A stretch of DNA of 64,000 nt from Apostichopus japonicus (Eukaryota; Echinodermata; Holothuroidea; Aspidochirotida; Stichopodidae). The notes under the pieces were generated by a model that searched no databases, was not told the DNA's origin, and saw nothing but the letters and a program-made list of their open reading frames with translations. The position numbers and the translations under genes were made by a program. The stretch lies in contig NC_092563.1 in NCBI RefSeq assembly GCF_037975245.1, positions 30,965,960-31,029,959 on the forward strand. Reading direction: 5' to 3'. Position 1 is the first letter of the stretch. Each line of letters begins with the position of its first letter. Below, piece by piece: positions 22,181 through 33,599 of the stretch.

Positions 22181-22854
22181 TGTTTACAAATCACTGTTGG
22201 AGCAATATACCCATAACAGGTAAACAAAGACCCATATATAATTTATTGATGCAAAACAAAAGTAAATAATTAATTTTGATATTTCAAAACTAGAAAACGA
22301 AAAACGGTTTGTGGTTCCAATGAGATGGCTACATATATTCATGGAGTGGTTAGCCATACGGTGTGATATTTATGAAAGTGTGCCACACTATAATGAAGAG
22401 GATTATCTATTGACTAATGCGGCAACATATAAAAAAAGGTACCAGGAATCAGTTATCACGTTAACAAAAGAAATTTTAGTGATATATTGTAAACATATAC
22501 ATAAATGATTATTAATGAGGTCACATTTTATGGTCCCATAAGCTTATATCTTTATACTTACAATGTATTATCGAAGTTCATGTGTGAAGCTTATTAGACA
22601 TACTATAAGAAAGATATCTGACTGGAAATTGTATTTTCACATATTAAGATTAATAATTTGCAAACAAACCCTGCACGGTTGATTGTATGAATGTATTGTG
22701 ACAAAGTGTATATGTCAAGGATACAATCTATGGAAAATTGGTTTTTCTTTCTGCTTCAAAGCCATTTCTTGCAATTTGATGAATATCAATGACATAGTGT
22801 TGGAGACGTCATGAAAATGCTCCTAATGTGTACTGAATCGCCGTACCAGTATGA

Positions 22855-23470
22855 ACCAAATTTTACGTTGAGCCCCGTCCACTAATTAATATTAATGAGA
22901 TGAGAACCAAGAATAATTGGGAACATCTACTCATCATGGGGTTTTTCTATTACGTAACGCATTGATTCAACTGGTGGTTGTTGAGATATCTTGCTTACAA
23001 GTTGTTTTGACGATTTTGAAATTAATCCCGTCTATTCATGATCTTAATGTTGCAAAACGTGTTGCTGCAATGACCGTGTACATACTACATAACTAAATAA
23101 CCATATCAAGATTGGACTAAATCGGATATAAGATTGCAGAGATATTGACATTTTGAGAATTGTATGTAAAGCCCCGACCACCATTAATAGTCGTGAGATC
23201 GGATCTTACAGCAATATGGCATATCTGCATATCATGGAGCATCTACCTACCAACTACGACATCAATTCACATTCTAGAGATATCGCTTTTACCGTAATAA
23301 TACTCTAGGCCTGCCCATTCATGAGCATTAATGAGAATGAATGTTTTGAATATATGAACATGTACCTATCATCAACTGACATCATCATACCAAGTATGAA
23401 GACCATTAGACATTGGCTGCAAAGAGGTATACATGCTCATCGCCGTCCACTCATCAATATTAATGGCATG
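22855..23470 (+). repeat. Degenerate tandem repeat, period about 140 bp
   Basis: A diffuse unit recurs about five times, each with a palindromic core like CCACTAATTAATATTAATGA: near 22872 (GCCCCGTCCACTAATTAA), 23022 (TCCCGTCTATTCATGA), 23171 (GCCCCGACCACCATTAAT), 23311 (GCCTGCCCATTCATGAGC) and 23443 (GCCGTCCACTCATCAATA). Text between cores is also partly alike (ATGGAGCATCTACC, ATGACATC). The 75-codon frame at 23321-23548 lies inside it and is probably incidental. Confidence 0.6.
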
Positions 23471-24109
23471 CGTACCAAAAACATTATATATCATGTACTC
23501 AATATGTACAACATATGTACCATATATGACATCATCTCATGTTCTTAGTATTGAAAGCAAAGTGTCACTAACACAAATGCACTCGCACATTTACACACAA
23601 GTTAGCATGACTATAAAGGTACCTTAGACTTTGGCATCGGAACCAAAGGAATTCATTTCTTAGTTATTTACGCCAGAGAGAAGTTTTATTCTCTTCTCGA
23701 CGTGTTGGTTAACATCATGTGTAGTATATGTTCCCTCTCCAGGAAAATCAATCGTGATACACACCTGACAATGATCACACATTCACAGTCTCGATGCAAG
23801 GGGACTGGGGTTGAGAGCTGATCAGTCGTTCGGTTATTTGGTTTTTGTGTCCATGTTCTTTCTGGGTGACTTTATACGTAGTAATCGACGCGTCTAAACT
23901 GTTCAAATATCAAGCAACATAAAATAACGCTGTATGGTATAGTCACCAAAGGTAAAAAAACAAATCGAAAACAAATGAATGCGATACAGAACTCAATCGT
24001 AAGAAAGCAAACATTTGATCACAAGATGCTTATTAAAACATCATTGGCGTTAACAAGACTTGGCGGCAAATTCATTAAATGAATAACTGATATCAAACAA
24101 AAAATGTAC

Positions 24110-24660
24110 AAGACGTTTATTGCCTTGTTGTTCAATTCTTATCAACTTCTTTTAGTAACGTCTTTCTGTTCTCATCATATAAAAATGAAAACCGTTATCA
24201 TGCCATGTATCAATATGATGTTGTGTTATACCAGTTATCATTCTTAATATAATATCGTTAATGAAGAACTTGTTTGCCTTCTATCAATGGTATCTTACAT
24301 CGCGTGTATTCGTAACTTGCTTAAATAAGTGCTATAAAATCTGCAAAGAAGTTCGTTTCACTAGGTCAATGACTTTTGATCTGAGATGTTAATGACTTAT
24401 TTGGTATCTTACGGATGTTTTCAAAATATTGATGTATGACGACCTCTACCATAGCTGTTAACATCCAGTTAACGAACAATTCATTTTACAAACAGCCATT
24501 GACACAGAAGGCCTTTATTTTGTGACAGATAAGCTTATAATGCCCAAAACTGAACATATTTTTTCTTACACTATTTTATGATATCACTATTTTGTGAATT
24601 GAATTTGACATTTAAAACCAAATGAACCAATTTATGAGTTCTTAGGCAAGATAACAGTGA
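24110..24660 (+). repeat. Diverged family A relative with downstream block
   Basis: Resembles 11700-12110 (GTTATCATGCCATGTATCAA, AGATGTTAATGACTTATTTGG, CGACCTCTACC). It then continues, without an (AT)n tract, into GACATTTAAAACCAAATGAACC and AGGCAAGATAAC. These last blocks correspond to the sequence found on the far side of (AT)n tracts at 13267 and 47476. This copy therefore appears to show the family before AT expansion. Confidence 0.6.
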
Positions 24661-25295
24661 AATAATCATTGATTAAGGAACTGCTTAATGTCGCCAAAAG
24701 GCGCCTGCCAAAACCCTTGATATAACAATATATTGATTATGTTGGAATAGGTATATGTCATTCTAAATTCTTATTAATTTTTTTAGTCATAATTTGTTGG
24801 ATGATTCGCGAGAAAAGGAATGTCTTTCATGGTGATGTTTACTTTATCGAACAACTCTTAACATGATAGTCCAAAACTAATCATAACTAAGTTGCTTCGA
24901 TATGCAATAAGTATCGAAAGGAAAGATCAAGTGTGACAGCTGAAGTATATTTAGATCTTTGCATTAAAGCTGTCTTTGCAATAACTCAAAATATATTGTA
25001 ACAAACCAAACATAAAAGGATTGCTTCGTTGACATTCTGGGGAGTACACAAGAAGAAGAAGAAAAGAAACCTGACAAAAACTGGAAAGAAACCTTGTTGA
25101 ATCAATACCATTTTTTAAGCAATAGTTTAAAGTTAATCATGAAAATAAAAAAAAAAGCTTTAAGGACAAACATCAATAAAAAATATGAACTGTTTCATTT
25201 GTTCAAGTTGCTTTTTACTTCTACTATAACAGATATAAAAGGGCGTTTCGTTCATAAGTTGTTTTTCTTTTCAATACTAACGGCGTGTGGCAGAT

Positions 25296-25885
<590 letters not shown>

Positions 25886-26885
25886 AAGGGGGGGGGGGGG
25901 GAAGGTGCCTTCGAGGCGGTGGAAGGTGAGGCAGGGGAGGGTGAGTGGGAGTGGATGAAGGTGAAGGCGAGTGCGAGGGGCGAAGGTGAGACAGGGGGAG
26001 GTGAGTGGGAGGGGTGAAAGGTGTGTGCGAGGGAATGGAAGGTGCGTGCGAGGCGTTGGAAGGTGAGGCAAGGGGAAGGTGAGTGGGATGGGGTGAAGGT
26101 GAGTGCTAGGGGGGAAGGTGAGGCAGGTGGGTGAGTGGGGGGAGGAAGATGTGTGCGAGGTGGTGAGAGGTGTGTGCGAGGCGTTGGAAGGTGAGTGGGA
26201 GGGTGTGAAAGGTGTGTGCGAGGGGATGGAAGGTGCGTGCGAGGCGTTGGAAGGTGAGGCAAGGGGAGGGTGAGTGGGAGGGGGAAGGTGAGACAGGGGG
26301 CGGTGAGTGGGAGGGGGTGAAAGGTGTGTGCGAGGGGATGGAAGGTGCGTGCGAGGCGTTGGAAGGTGAGGCAAGGGGAAGGTGAGTGGGAGGGGGTGAA
26401 GGTGAGTGCTAGGGGGAAAGTGAGGCAGGGGGAGGTGAGTGGGAGGGGGTGGAAGGTGTGTGCAAGGGGATGGAAAGTGCGTGCGAGGCGTTTGAAGGTG
26501 AGGCAAGGAGAAGGTGAGTGGGAGGGGGTGAAGGTGAGTGCTTGGGGGAAGGTGAGGCAGGGGGAGGTGAGTGGGGGAGGAAGATATGTGCGAGGTGGTG
26601 AGAGATGTGTGCGAGGCGTTGGAAGGTGATTGCGTGGAGGGAGGTGTGTGCTAGGAGATGGAAGGTGCTTGCGAGGCGGTGGAAGCTGAGGCAGGGGGAG
26701 GGTGAGTGGGAGGGGTAAAGCTGAGTGCGAGGGGAGAGGATGAGGCAGGGGAGAGGTAAGTGGGAAGGGATTGAAGATATGTGTGAGGCTGTGGAAGGTG
26801 CGTGCCAGGCGGTGGAAAGTGGAAGGTGACTGTGGGGGGAGGGGGAGGTGTGTGTGAGGCGGTGGAAGGTGATGGACACACAGGG
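25886..26885 (+). repeat. G-rich minisatellite, about 1 kb
   Basis: Built from short related blocks: GGAAGGTGCGTGCGAGGCG, GTTGGAAGGTGAGGCA, GGGGAAGGTGAGTGGGAGGG and GAAAGGTGTGTGCGAGGGGA. They recur in the same order as larger units of roughly 110-180 bp. It starts at a G run at about 25889. The plus strand is strongly G-rich with many GGG runs, so G-quadruplex formation is likely. The sequence GGTGAGTG, a near-perfect splice donor, recurs many times. Pro/His/Thr-rich open frames on the minus strand (25816-26912) come from the repeat. Confidence 0.92.
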
Positions 26886-27010
26886 GAGTGGAGTAAAACT
26901 ATAAATAGGCACAGTTATTGGTGAAATATCCAGGAATACTAACTATGACATTAATGAACCAATTACCAAAAACGAAAGGAAGGGTCAGGGACGTAGCTAA
27001 GGCCTGATAA

Positions 27011-27116
27011 TTGGGGGGGGGGGGTGGGGGTGTACTGGCTGAAATTCTAACTGGATGGGTTTTGGAGCCAGAAAATTCCGACTGCTGCCTTGTACCCCCA
27101 CCCCCCCCCCCCGCAC
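27011..27116. repeat. G-run/C-run inverted pair
   Basis: A G13 run with TGGGGGTGTA (about 27013-27035) faces TGTACCCCCACC plus a C13 run (about 27090-27113) across a 55-bp spacer. This makes a hairpin-capable pair; the plus strand of the left half also has quadruplex potential. Confidence 0.8.
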
Positions 27117-27420
27117 TACTCGCCAACGATACGGTCAGTTACAGTCAGACACCGTACCTATCTTTCACGACTGCACTTTTGTTCCGATCTTTTTTTTTTC
27201 GGTACATTTGTACCACTGGCTCTCACTTCACAAACTTATTAATCACTCTGGTTAAGCAAGTAAGCAACGGAGTGTAAGTTATCTGCTTGATAGGCTACAT
27301 AAACTACTGAGTACAAAAGCTATGTTAACGTTATAAAGGGGGGAAAATGCAGTGCTTTTTCCCCCCTGGGGGAGGGGGGTTGGGGCTATTTATCACTCAC
27401 ATCAAGTGTTCACAAATCAA

Positions 27421-27566
27421 ATGTTCACTTCATTCCAACTGAGCGTTTGGAAGTGATTAATTCAACATTTTGCAGAAAAACGTTGAGTTGACGAGATACG
27501 ATAAGTTGTCAATTAACCATTTTGCAAAAATATTTTCAATTGCTCAGATGGAATGAAGTGAACAAT
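27421..27566. repeat. Short inverted repeat, MITE-like
   Basis: GTTCACTTCATTCCAACTGAGC (27423-27444) is matched in reverse by GCTCAGATGGAATGAAGTGAAC (27544-27565). A direct repeat of GATAAGTTGTCAATTAA lies inside and just outside. Further GCTCAGTT/AACTGAGC complementarity occurs to 27640. It may be a small non-autonomous DNA element; no transposase or target duplication was seen. Confidence 0.5.
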
Positions 27567-27569
27567 TCA

Positions 27570-28925
27570 CGAGATATGATAAGTTGTCAATTAAACATTT
27601 TTCATATAATTGTTAAATTGCTCAGTTAAAGCAACTGAGCAATCCAACATTTTTCTGTCTTTTGATCAGATTTTATTCTGTTATCTAAACAATTTACTGA
27701 AAATTTCGCCTTATGGGGCACTTTTAAGCTTCCGTAGATTAGCATTGAGTTTTATATATGCTTACGTTGCACAGTGGTTCGTGTAAGATGTAGGATGTGT
27801 AAGGGCAGCAATAAAGAGAAAGAGCAAGATGTTTTGGAGTAGGTTCATTTAGTTTATAAATGGTATAAGTGAAATATCCAGGACTGCTACTACCTTGACC
27901 TGAATGGACAGGTCAGCCACTGAAAAGGGAGGATGATACATAACACCTCGCCTTAGGTACATAGCCAAGTTAAATTGGACAATTTTAACGCCCCTCTCCT
28001 AAAGTATAGGGTTCAACCATGGAAAACAAACAAGGAAGCTGAAATTATTTGTTCCAAATGAGTAGAAGTGTTTGAAACTTTGAAGAAACATGTTCCTCTC
28101 CAGTCTAAATGTAGAAAAAGACAAGGATGGGGAAATGAACTGCAAAGTGAATTACTACATTTTCTATCTTGTTCCATCTGGTTGCCTAAATAATCTACAA
28201 AAGATTACAAAAGCACAAACACAAATGAAGACATACTTCATGCTTTTTTAATTGTCACATTTATTAACGTACACAAAGGGTTCTACTTGTGTTATGTAAT
28301 CCCAAGAGGATTGAACTTATGCAAAGCGTTTGGACTGGCAAGATGTAACATAATATTTCAATTGTGAGTTAACAAATATATTCAAAAGTAGGACAGGTGG
28401 ATGAACCATTAATGAATGGGTCTATTATGCATATAGGACAACACCAATTTGTGACAGTTCACTTTAAACAATACCTGAAACAAAGGATTCCATCACTCTC
28501 AAATGCTTAATTTCGGCAGAATTCTGGCCTTAAAATCTTATAGTACCGGTACTACAAAATAGCGGAATATGAGCCTAAGTTGTTTCCTTCTGTCTTTTAT
28601 ATAATTCTTTTTATTCTATCTTTTATTTTCAAGCTTTCATGCTGCTTTCTTTAACCTGCAAACATAAGGGTAAAATGTTTTATCAGCGAATCTGGCTCCA
28701 CAAGACCACTTAGGCTTGACTACAATGCCTTTTGTCCTTCATAAATTGTGAATGTCTTTGAACATGGATTGTCAGTGCAGGCCATAAAAATCCTAGTGGG
28801 GTATGTGTGCTAGACTGAGTAGTACTCCAGCTACTTGGAATGATTAGACAACAATGCTTAAAGCGTAATTTTTCAGCCAGTTATTTCCATTTCAATTGTG
28901 AACTGTACTGTTAAAAGTGCATACA
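27570..28925. other. Unassigned sequence
   Basis: No gene or element. A motif near 27870 (GTGAAATATCCAGGACTGCTA) is also found near 26918 and 35200, so parts belong to an old dispersed repeat. Confidence 0.5.
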
Positions 28926-29029
28926 TGATCCTTAACATACCAAGTATAAAGGCACTTTCAGTGTGCATTTAAATAAAAAAATTACATCTGAATGGTGGGA
29001 CTATCTATATCATATTTTAAGTCATTCTC

Positions 29030-29375
29030 AATATTGACTTTCACAGTAGGTTTGGTGATTTCTTTTCATGCGAAGGTGATCAAAGATAGGTGCAATACAT
29101 ATGAAAGAAATGAAGAATGCATATGTACCAGTATGCTATTTCTTTAACATTAAGTGAAGTACATGGTGGCTACAGCACAAAATGTATGAAATGAAGAATT
29201 CCAATGCTTGACACTATATGCTTGGTTATTTTATGCATAGGAGGTCAAAGATACAACACAGAATGCATGAGATAATTAATTTCAATGTGTGACAGTATAT
29301 TAGGTGATTTTTTTCATGCAAATTTATGTCAATTATGGCTACAACACTGAATGCAAATGTCATATATTTTTAGGA
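29030..29375 (+). repeat. Degenerate tandem repeat, about 3 units
   Basis: Recurring order of motifs: ACAGTA-GGTGATTTxTTTTCATGC, then GTCAAAGATACAACACA, then GAATGCATGAxATAATxAATT, with a spacing of roughly 105-150 bp. It is noticeably decayed. Confidence 0.45.
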
Positions 29376-30443
29376 AAATCCATGTTGAATAATTGAAGTC
29401 AACAATGCAAAAACAACTCCAGAGATCAAAATGATCCAATGAAAAATGAAGATTAACATTAGGTCATTTCATTACAATAATTCAATACAATTCAATATAA
29501 TATAATAATTCAATTTATAGAATGAAGACAGTTATACTGGTGATAATTAGCTTCAGTGACAAGAGTCTCAAGTAACACATGCAGACACTTATGATTAACA
29601 AACAAGAGCCAAACTAAGTGTCATACAATAGGGTATCAATTATTATTGGTTTTATCGAATTGACAGATTTCTCCCCGTTAATACAGCAAATTCCTATGAA
29701 ACTTGTTTCAACCTGTTGTGACTTAAATGATAAATACAGCAGGAGCCACTACTGCTTTCTATTGTATAAACTTGTAAGTATCTTGTTGAACTTGTTGTGA
29801 CTAATAACAGTCAATTGGTGTTGACTGTTATTCAACAACTTGCTAAACCTTTTTTTCTTTTTATTTCTTATTAAAGTCTCTTTTCTTATTCCAATGTGGC
29901 TTATTCATTCCACTATTAAGGAGGGAAAATAAACAAAACTTTCTAAGAAAAATGTGTTGTGTGAATATTGTGTGTTGAAAAAAAAGTAAATTTTTATAAA
30001 TAATTTGGAAAATTGGCAATGAACAGTCACATAACAACAAGAGAACAGCTAGAGTAAAAAGGATTTATGCTCTGCAAGAAGGAAGATTGTCCTGATGATC
30101 AGATATACACATTTTAATGAATCACCCATGGTACAATGTTTGTAATGTGCATCATGTAGCAACAATGTATCATGATGATATATTGATGAAAAACTAAGCT
30201 GAGTAAAGCCATGTGAAATTTACTTTAACTTTTATTTGAGATTCATCCAAATGAGCATCACATTAACAGTAGACTGTCAATTTTGCTTTTATTAAACATG
30301 AAAGTTGTACTGATAAGAAATTAAATTTCACATTAATGAATCAAAGGAGGTAAAGTGAAAGAAATGAACAGTGTATCAAAGGTATGCTCTATTGGCCCCA
30401 AATATGCTATATAGTCAAATATGGTCACCTTTTGTCAAAATTT
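29376..30443. other. Unassigned AT-rich sequence
   Basis: No gene or element recognised. A short self-complementary pair (CAGTCAATTGGTGTTGACTG, about 29808) is visible. Confidence 0.5.
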
Positions 30444-30569
30444 TTAATTGAAATGGTTCTTGATTTCTTTTTGTCGAGAAAGCTGAGATCCAGCCAAGGT
30501 CTTTGAACAGAATGGGCACTGTAGACAATCTCTGTGGACATCCTTGCCTTTGCTGAAGCGGTTTATGAG
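30444..30569 (-). CDS. Candidate terminal exon with Cys-rich motif
   Basis: On the minus strand a good acceptor (CTTCTTATTTACAG, AG at 30571-30570) is followed by 41 open codons and TAA. The peptide has CLQCPFCSKTLAG and ends KNHFN. The spacing resembles the start of a C2H2 finger, but the first zinc-binding His is replaced, so finger identity is doubtful. It begins in phase 0, like the exons at 36.2-37.1 kb, and could be an alternative last exon for them or belong to another gene. No donor is needed because the stop is inside. Function unknown. Confidence 0.35.
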   Translation of the reverse strand, partial: LINRFSKGKDVHRDCLQCPFCSKTLAGSQLSRQKEIKNHFN

Positions 30570-30811
30570 CTGTAAATAAGAAGTAAAAGAAATGGTTGCA
30601 AATGCATTGGTAACACCCACGGTCACCACAAACTGCCCAATTACATTCACTGTACACAGAGCCAATCAATACTGATATCGACATTGATGTCTTCTTTAAT
30701 TAAAAAGAAATATAGATTTCAATAAATTCAGATGAAGACACTTTCACAACTTTCACGAAGTGTTCCCAGTTTCATGCTTCTTTCATCAGGTTCTGGTGTA
30801 AATTTTCCTGT

Positions 30812-30815
<4 letters not shown>

Positions 30816-30853
<38 letters not shown>
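30816..30853. repeat. (AT)n tail
   Basis: Dinucleotide run abutting the 3' end of minus-strand SINE-like copy 4. Confidence 0.9.
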
Positions 30854-30856
<3 letters not shown>

Positions 30857-31183
30857 GAAAATCGTAATGAGTTGGAAAATCAAGAACAGTGAAAAAACTT
30901 TCAGCCTCCACCGGGATTCGAACCACGGGCCTCCCGCTCTGTACGCGGACACCCTAACCACTAGGCTATGGACGCTGATTGTATGTCCAGAGGTTCGAAA
31001 CCGGTAAGGAAGATCGCAATTCCACTGTAGGCGTTTGTCACCTATATCGAACAATACTAGTTCTGTTTTTGGTGACATATTTTGCCCTACTCTAGAGATC
31101 AAACTGATGCTATCCAACTCGAAAATCATTTGTGATTCCTAAAGCCGGATCTCGAAAGAGATACTTTGAACAGACTATATGTT
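30852..31183 (-). mobile_element. tRNA-related SINE-like repeat, copy 4 (most complete)
   Basis: Best copy of the family, read on the minus strand. It has a 5' block (GGATCTCGAAAGAGATACTT on plus at about 31147), a body including GGTGACATATTTTGCC and TCGAAACCGGTAAGGAAG (plus), the A box TAGCCTAGTGG (complement of 30958-30968), the B box GGTTCGAATCC (complement of 30914-30924), then a tail ending CATTACGATTTTCATT and (AT)n. The tRNA-like module is about 75 bp and lies downstream of about 200 bp of conserved sequence. The family therefore looks composite, with the Pol III boxes internal. The 133-codon frame across it is incidental. Confidence 0.8.
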
Positions 31184-31188
31184 GCATT

Positions 31189-31190
<2 letters not shown>

Positions 31191-31259
<69 letters not shown>
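31191..31259. repeat. (AT)n microsatellite
   Basis: Lies just beyond the 5' end of SINE-like copy 4 on its own strand, so both ends of this copy are bounded by AT runs. Confidence 0.9.
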
Positions 31260-31262
<3 letters not shown>

Positions 31263-32941
31263 AACAGCCTAAATTACTTATGAACTCTGGTTGGATTATT
31301 CATCAACATAGCCATATTGTGGTTCAGAATGATTTAAGGGACAAGGAGTTTTACAGTGTAGTTAGTCCAGTCTTGTCTTACAGTGTAGTTAGTCCACTCT
31401 TGTCCATTCTGTGTGTTTCACCACTTGATTTCACATTGCAATAAACCAATATTACATGTGAGTGACAGATTAGCAATGTTGTGTAGCAACGATACGTAAC
31501 GATGAAGAGAATGAATAATACAGGCTTCTACATTTTAAATTTACTCGAATGTCGATGATCCTGCTACTTAACATAGTAGCAAATCTTCTAGAAATTGTGT
31601 TACTTACAGTGCAATTGCAACCATAATTATACTAGTAGTAGTAACATGGGTCTAGAGTCTAGACCTAACTAATAGACGTTGTATAACAGGCTAGCCTGTG
31701 TAAGTTATATCATCCAATTGTTATGTTAAAATCATAACACAACGCCAGTCACCTAATCTCAATTACTATAGAGCACTACAACAGTGTAATGTTGTGTGTA
31801 CTCAGAAGTTTAAGAATGTAAAAAATGCGTCTCGGAAGTGAGCTGGGTTCCTCGACAATATATATAACAATTTTTTGGAAAGATTTTATTGCCCGAGATT
31901 TTTGATTGTTATTCCTGGAGGATGCAAGCTTTGTTTGCGCAAATTGTGTATCATTGGAAAGCTACGAGTGTATATAAAATGATGATTCATATAAATATGT
32001 CCATTTCACCCCCTCTTTAAGTGTCATGTTTGCCTACCAGATTGTGTGCTTGTCATTATGTAAATGAGTATTAATGGTAGACCAGCTTACTGTGATGAAG
32101 ATGAATTTCCCCATGCTCTTTCTTCCCCTCATATCGGACATGCTTATATGTGAATGCTTGATTATAGTCTGACTAGATTTGTGAAAGGATGAATTCAGGC
32201 AAGCTTTTGAGTAGAATTCTTTTTTATAAATTGATCAATGTCTAACTAGATAAAGAGTTAATATCTAAACAATGTACCCACTGCTACTTGAGGTTTTCAG
32301 ACTTTGGCCTTGAATTTCAACTGAACCCTCTAGCCTTCAGATGAAAATGGTCCCTAAATAACCTTAATTGTTGTTTCCAGTTTATTACCAATGTAAGAAA
32401 AGTTTGTATTTCAGTATGTGTAAATGCTACATTGCAAAGTCTGTTGTGTTGTGACCACTTAAAACTTGCAATAGCTAGGAAAGTTTCGTAATTATGTTAT
32501 CAACCTGCCACATTCATAAATTACCTTGGTCACTATAAAGTAGTCTGCACAGCTTGACACTGTGAGGTTCTTCGTGTAAACACTGCGTGGTAATATATCG
32601 TTATATGTCGACAGTGTAGTTTACAAGACAGTGTCTATACACAAAGATTCTGATACAAGGAAAGATATGTGCCAGGCAGTGCAGGCTAACTGTTAAAATG
32701 AGGTCATTTAACGACCATGGCAGGTGGATTACATAATTGTAGGAAACTTTTTTTTGCGGTAGCATGCTATATTTGGGGCCGATACAGCAGTATGACCTAT
32801 AAGATTATATCTTCAACAGTTGTTCTGTTCTAGTCATATACCTCACTTTTTTTAGATGTGGTTTATTGTACAGTAACATCAAGATGACATAAAAGCAAGC
32901 AGAGTGCAGTTAGCTGGAAATTTACAAGATACTACATTTAG
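31260..32941. other. Unassigned sequence
   Basis: No element recognised. TCTTACAGTGTAGTTAGTCCA is directly repeated around 31360-31395. It may be intron or 3' UTR of the minus-strand gene predicted from 37.1 to 32.9 kb. Confidence 0.45.
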
Positions 32942-33055
32942 TTAGCCGGCTAAGGACAATCTTGTGGATAAACAATCAAACTCATCATCCTCATCTGATT
33001 CAGAGACTGAATATTTTGCATCTGTCTTGTTGTTGCAGCCAGTTTGTGTGTGTAT
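32942..33055 (-). CDS. Candidate exon 4 (terminal) of a small host gene
   Basis: Acceptor TTTGTTTTACAG (AG at 33057-33056), then 37 open codons and TAA at 32942-32944. The peptide is acidic and serine-rich, with SVSESDEDDEFD. It begins in phase 0, matching the phase-0 donor at 36240. Whether it directly follows the 36.2 kb exon or other exons lie in the 3.2 kb between them is unknown. No family recognised. Confidence 0.4.
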   Translation of the reverse strand: MHTQTGCNNKTDAKYSVSESDEDDEFDCLSTRLSLAG

Positions 33056-33599
33056 CTGTAAAACAAATATCCAACACCTCATAATTTTGGAAGATCAGGA
33101 AGATTGAACATAACTAGCTGAATGAGATGAAATAATGTACAATTAAAATAGTATATGAAGTCAAAAGTCCTATATACAACATTTTAAAATCATATGATAG
33201 ATTATTCAAAAACTATTTTACACCATATATGATTATAGCTGTTATCAGCATGTTTCTATTCAATTGTGTTACATGTCAGGGTAATTGCTTACTACACAGA
33301 GAGTCATTGCATTTTTTTGTACAGGAGATTCAAATTCTTATAGCAAGAGAAAATAGGTGGGACATATACCATGTGGAATGTACATCCCTTCAGCTGAAGT
33401 GGAATCCAAGAGATACAAGTTATCAGCCCATTTGCCATCACCATTCCCCCTACCCTTTGATGGGGTGTATATTAAACCTACACAGGTTATAGCAAAAGTT
33501 TCAAGGTATACAACATTTTGTGTGAAAGTAACAAAATTACAAAATCAATAAGTTATCTCTCAATGTGATTTGGCATTGGTTCAATACATACCAGGAGTA

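Larger units (their letters stand above)
21386..25292 (+). repeat. Segmental duplication, copy 1, right part
   Basis: Near-identical to 48804-52712 at a constant offset of about 27420 bp; three identical short frames lie in each copy at matching positions. Differences are few, for example ATTATTGTTGATA inserted near 49460 and a few base changes near 24150 against 51570. It ends at CGGCGTGTGGCAGATTAT, where copy 1 runs into a long (AT)n tract while copy 2 continues with family A. No protein gene was recognised in it. Confidence 0.95.

Noticed and set aside
22311-22508. 65-codon frame conserved exactly at 49731-49928, and a 75-codon frame at 23321/50741
   Set aside because: Both lie in the near-identical segmental duplication, so identity is not evidence of selection; one lies inside a degenerate tandem repeat.
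23321-23470. CRISPR-like array
   Set aside because: Repeats are long, degenerate and palindromic with unequal spacing, in clearly eukaryotic sequence.
30900-30985. A functional tRNA gene
   Set aside because: A and B boxes are present, but the region is part of a repeated element in four copies, with no clean acceptor stem or discrete ends.
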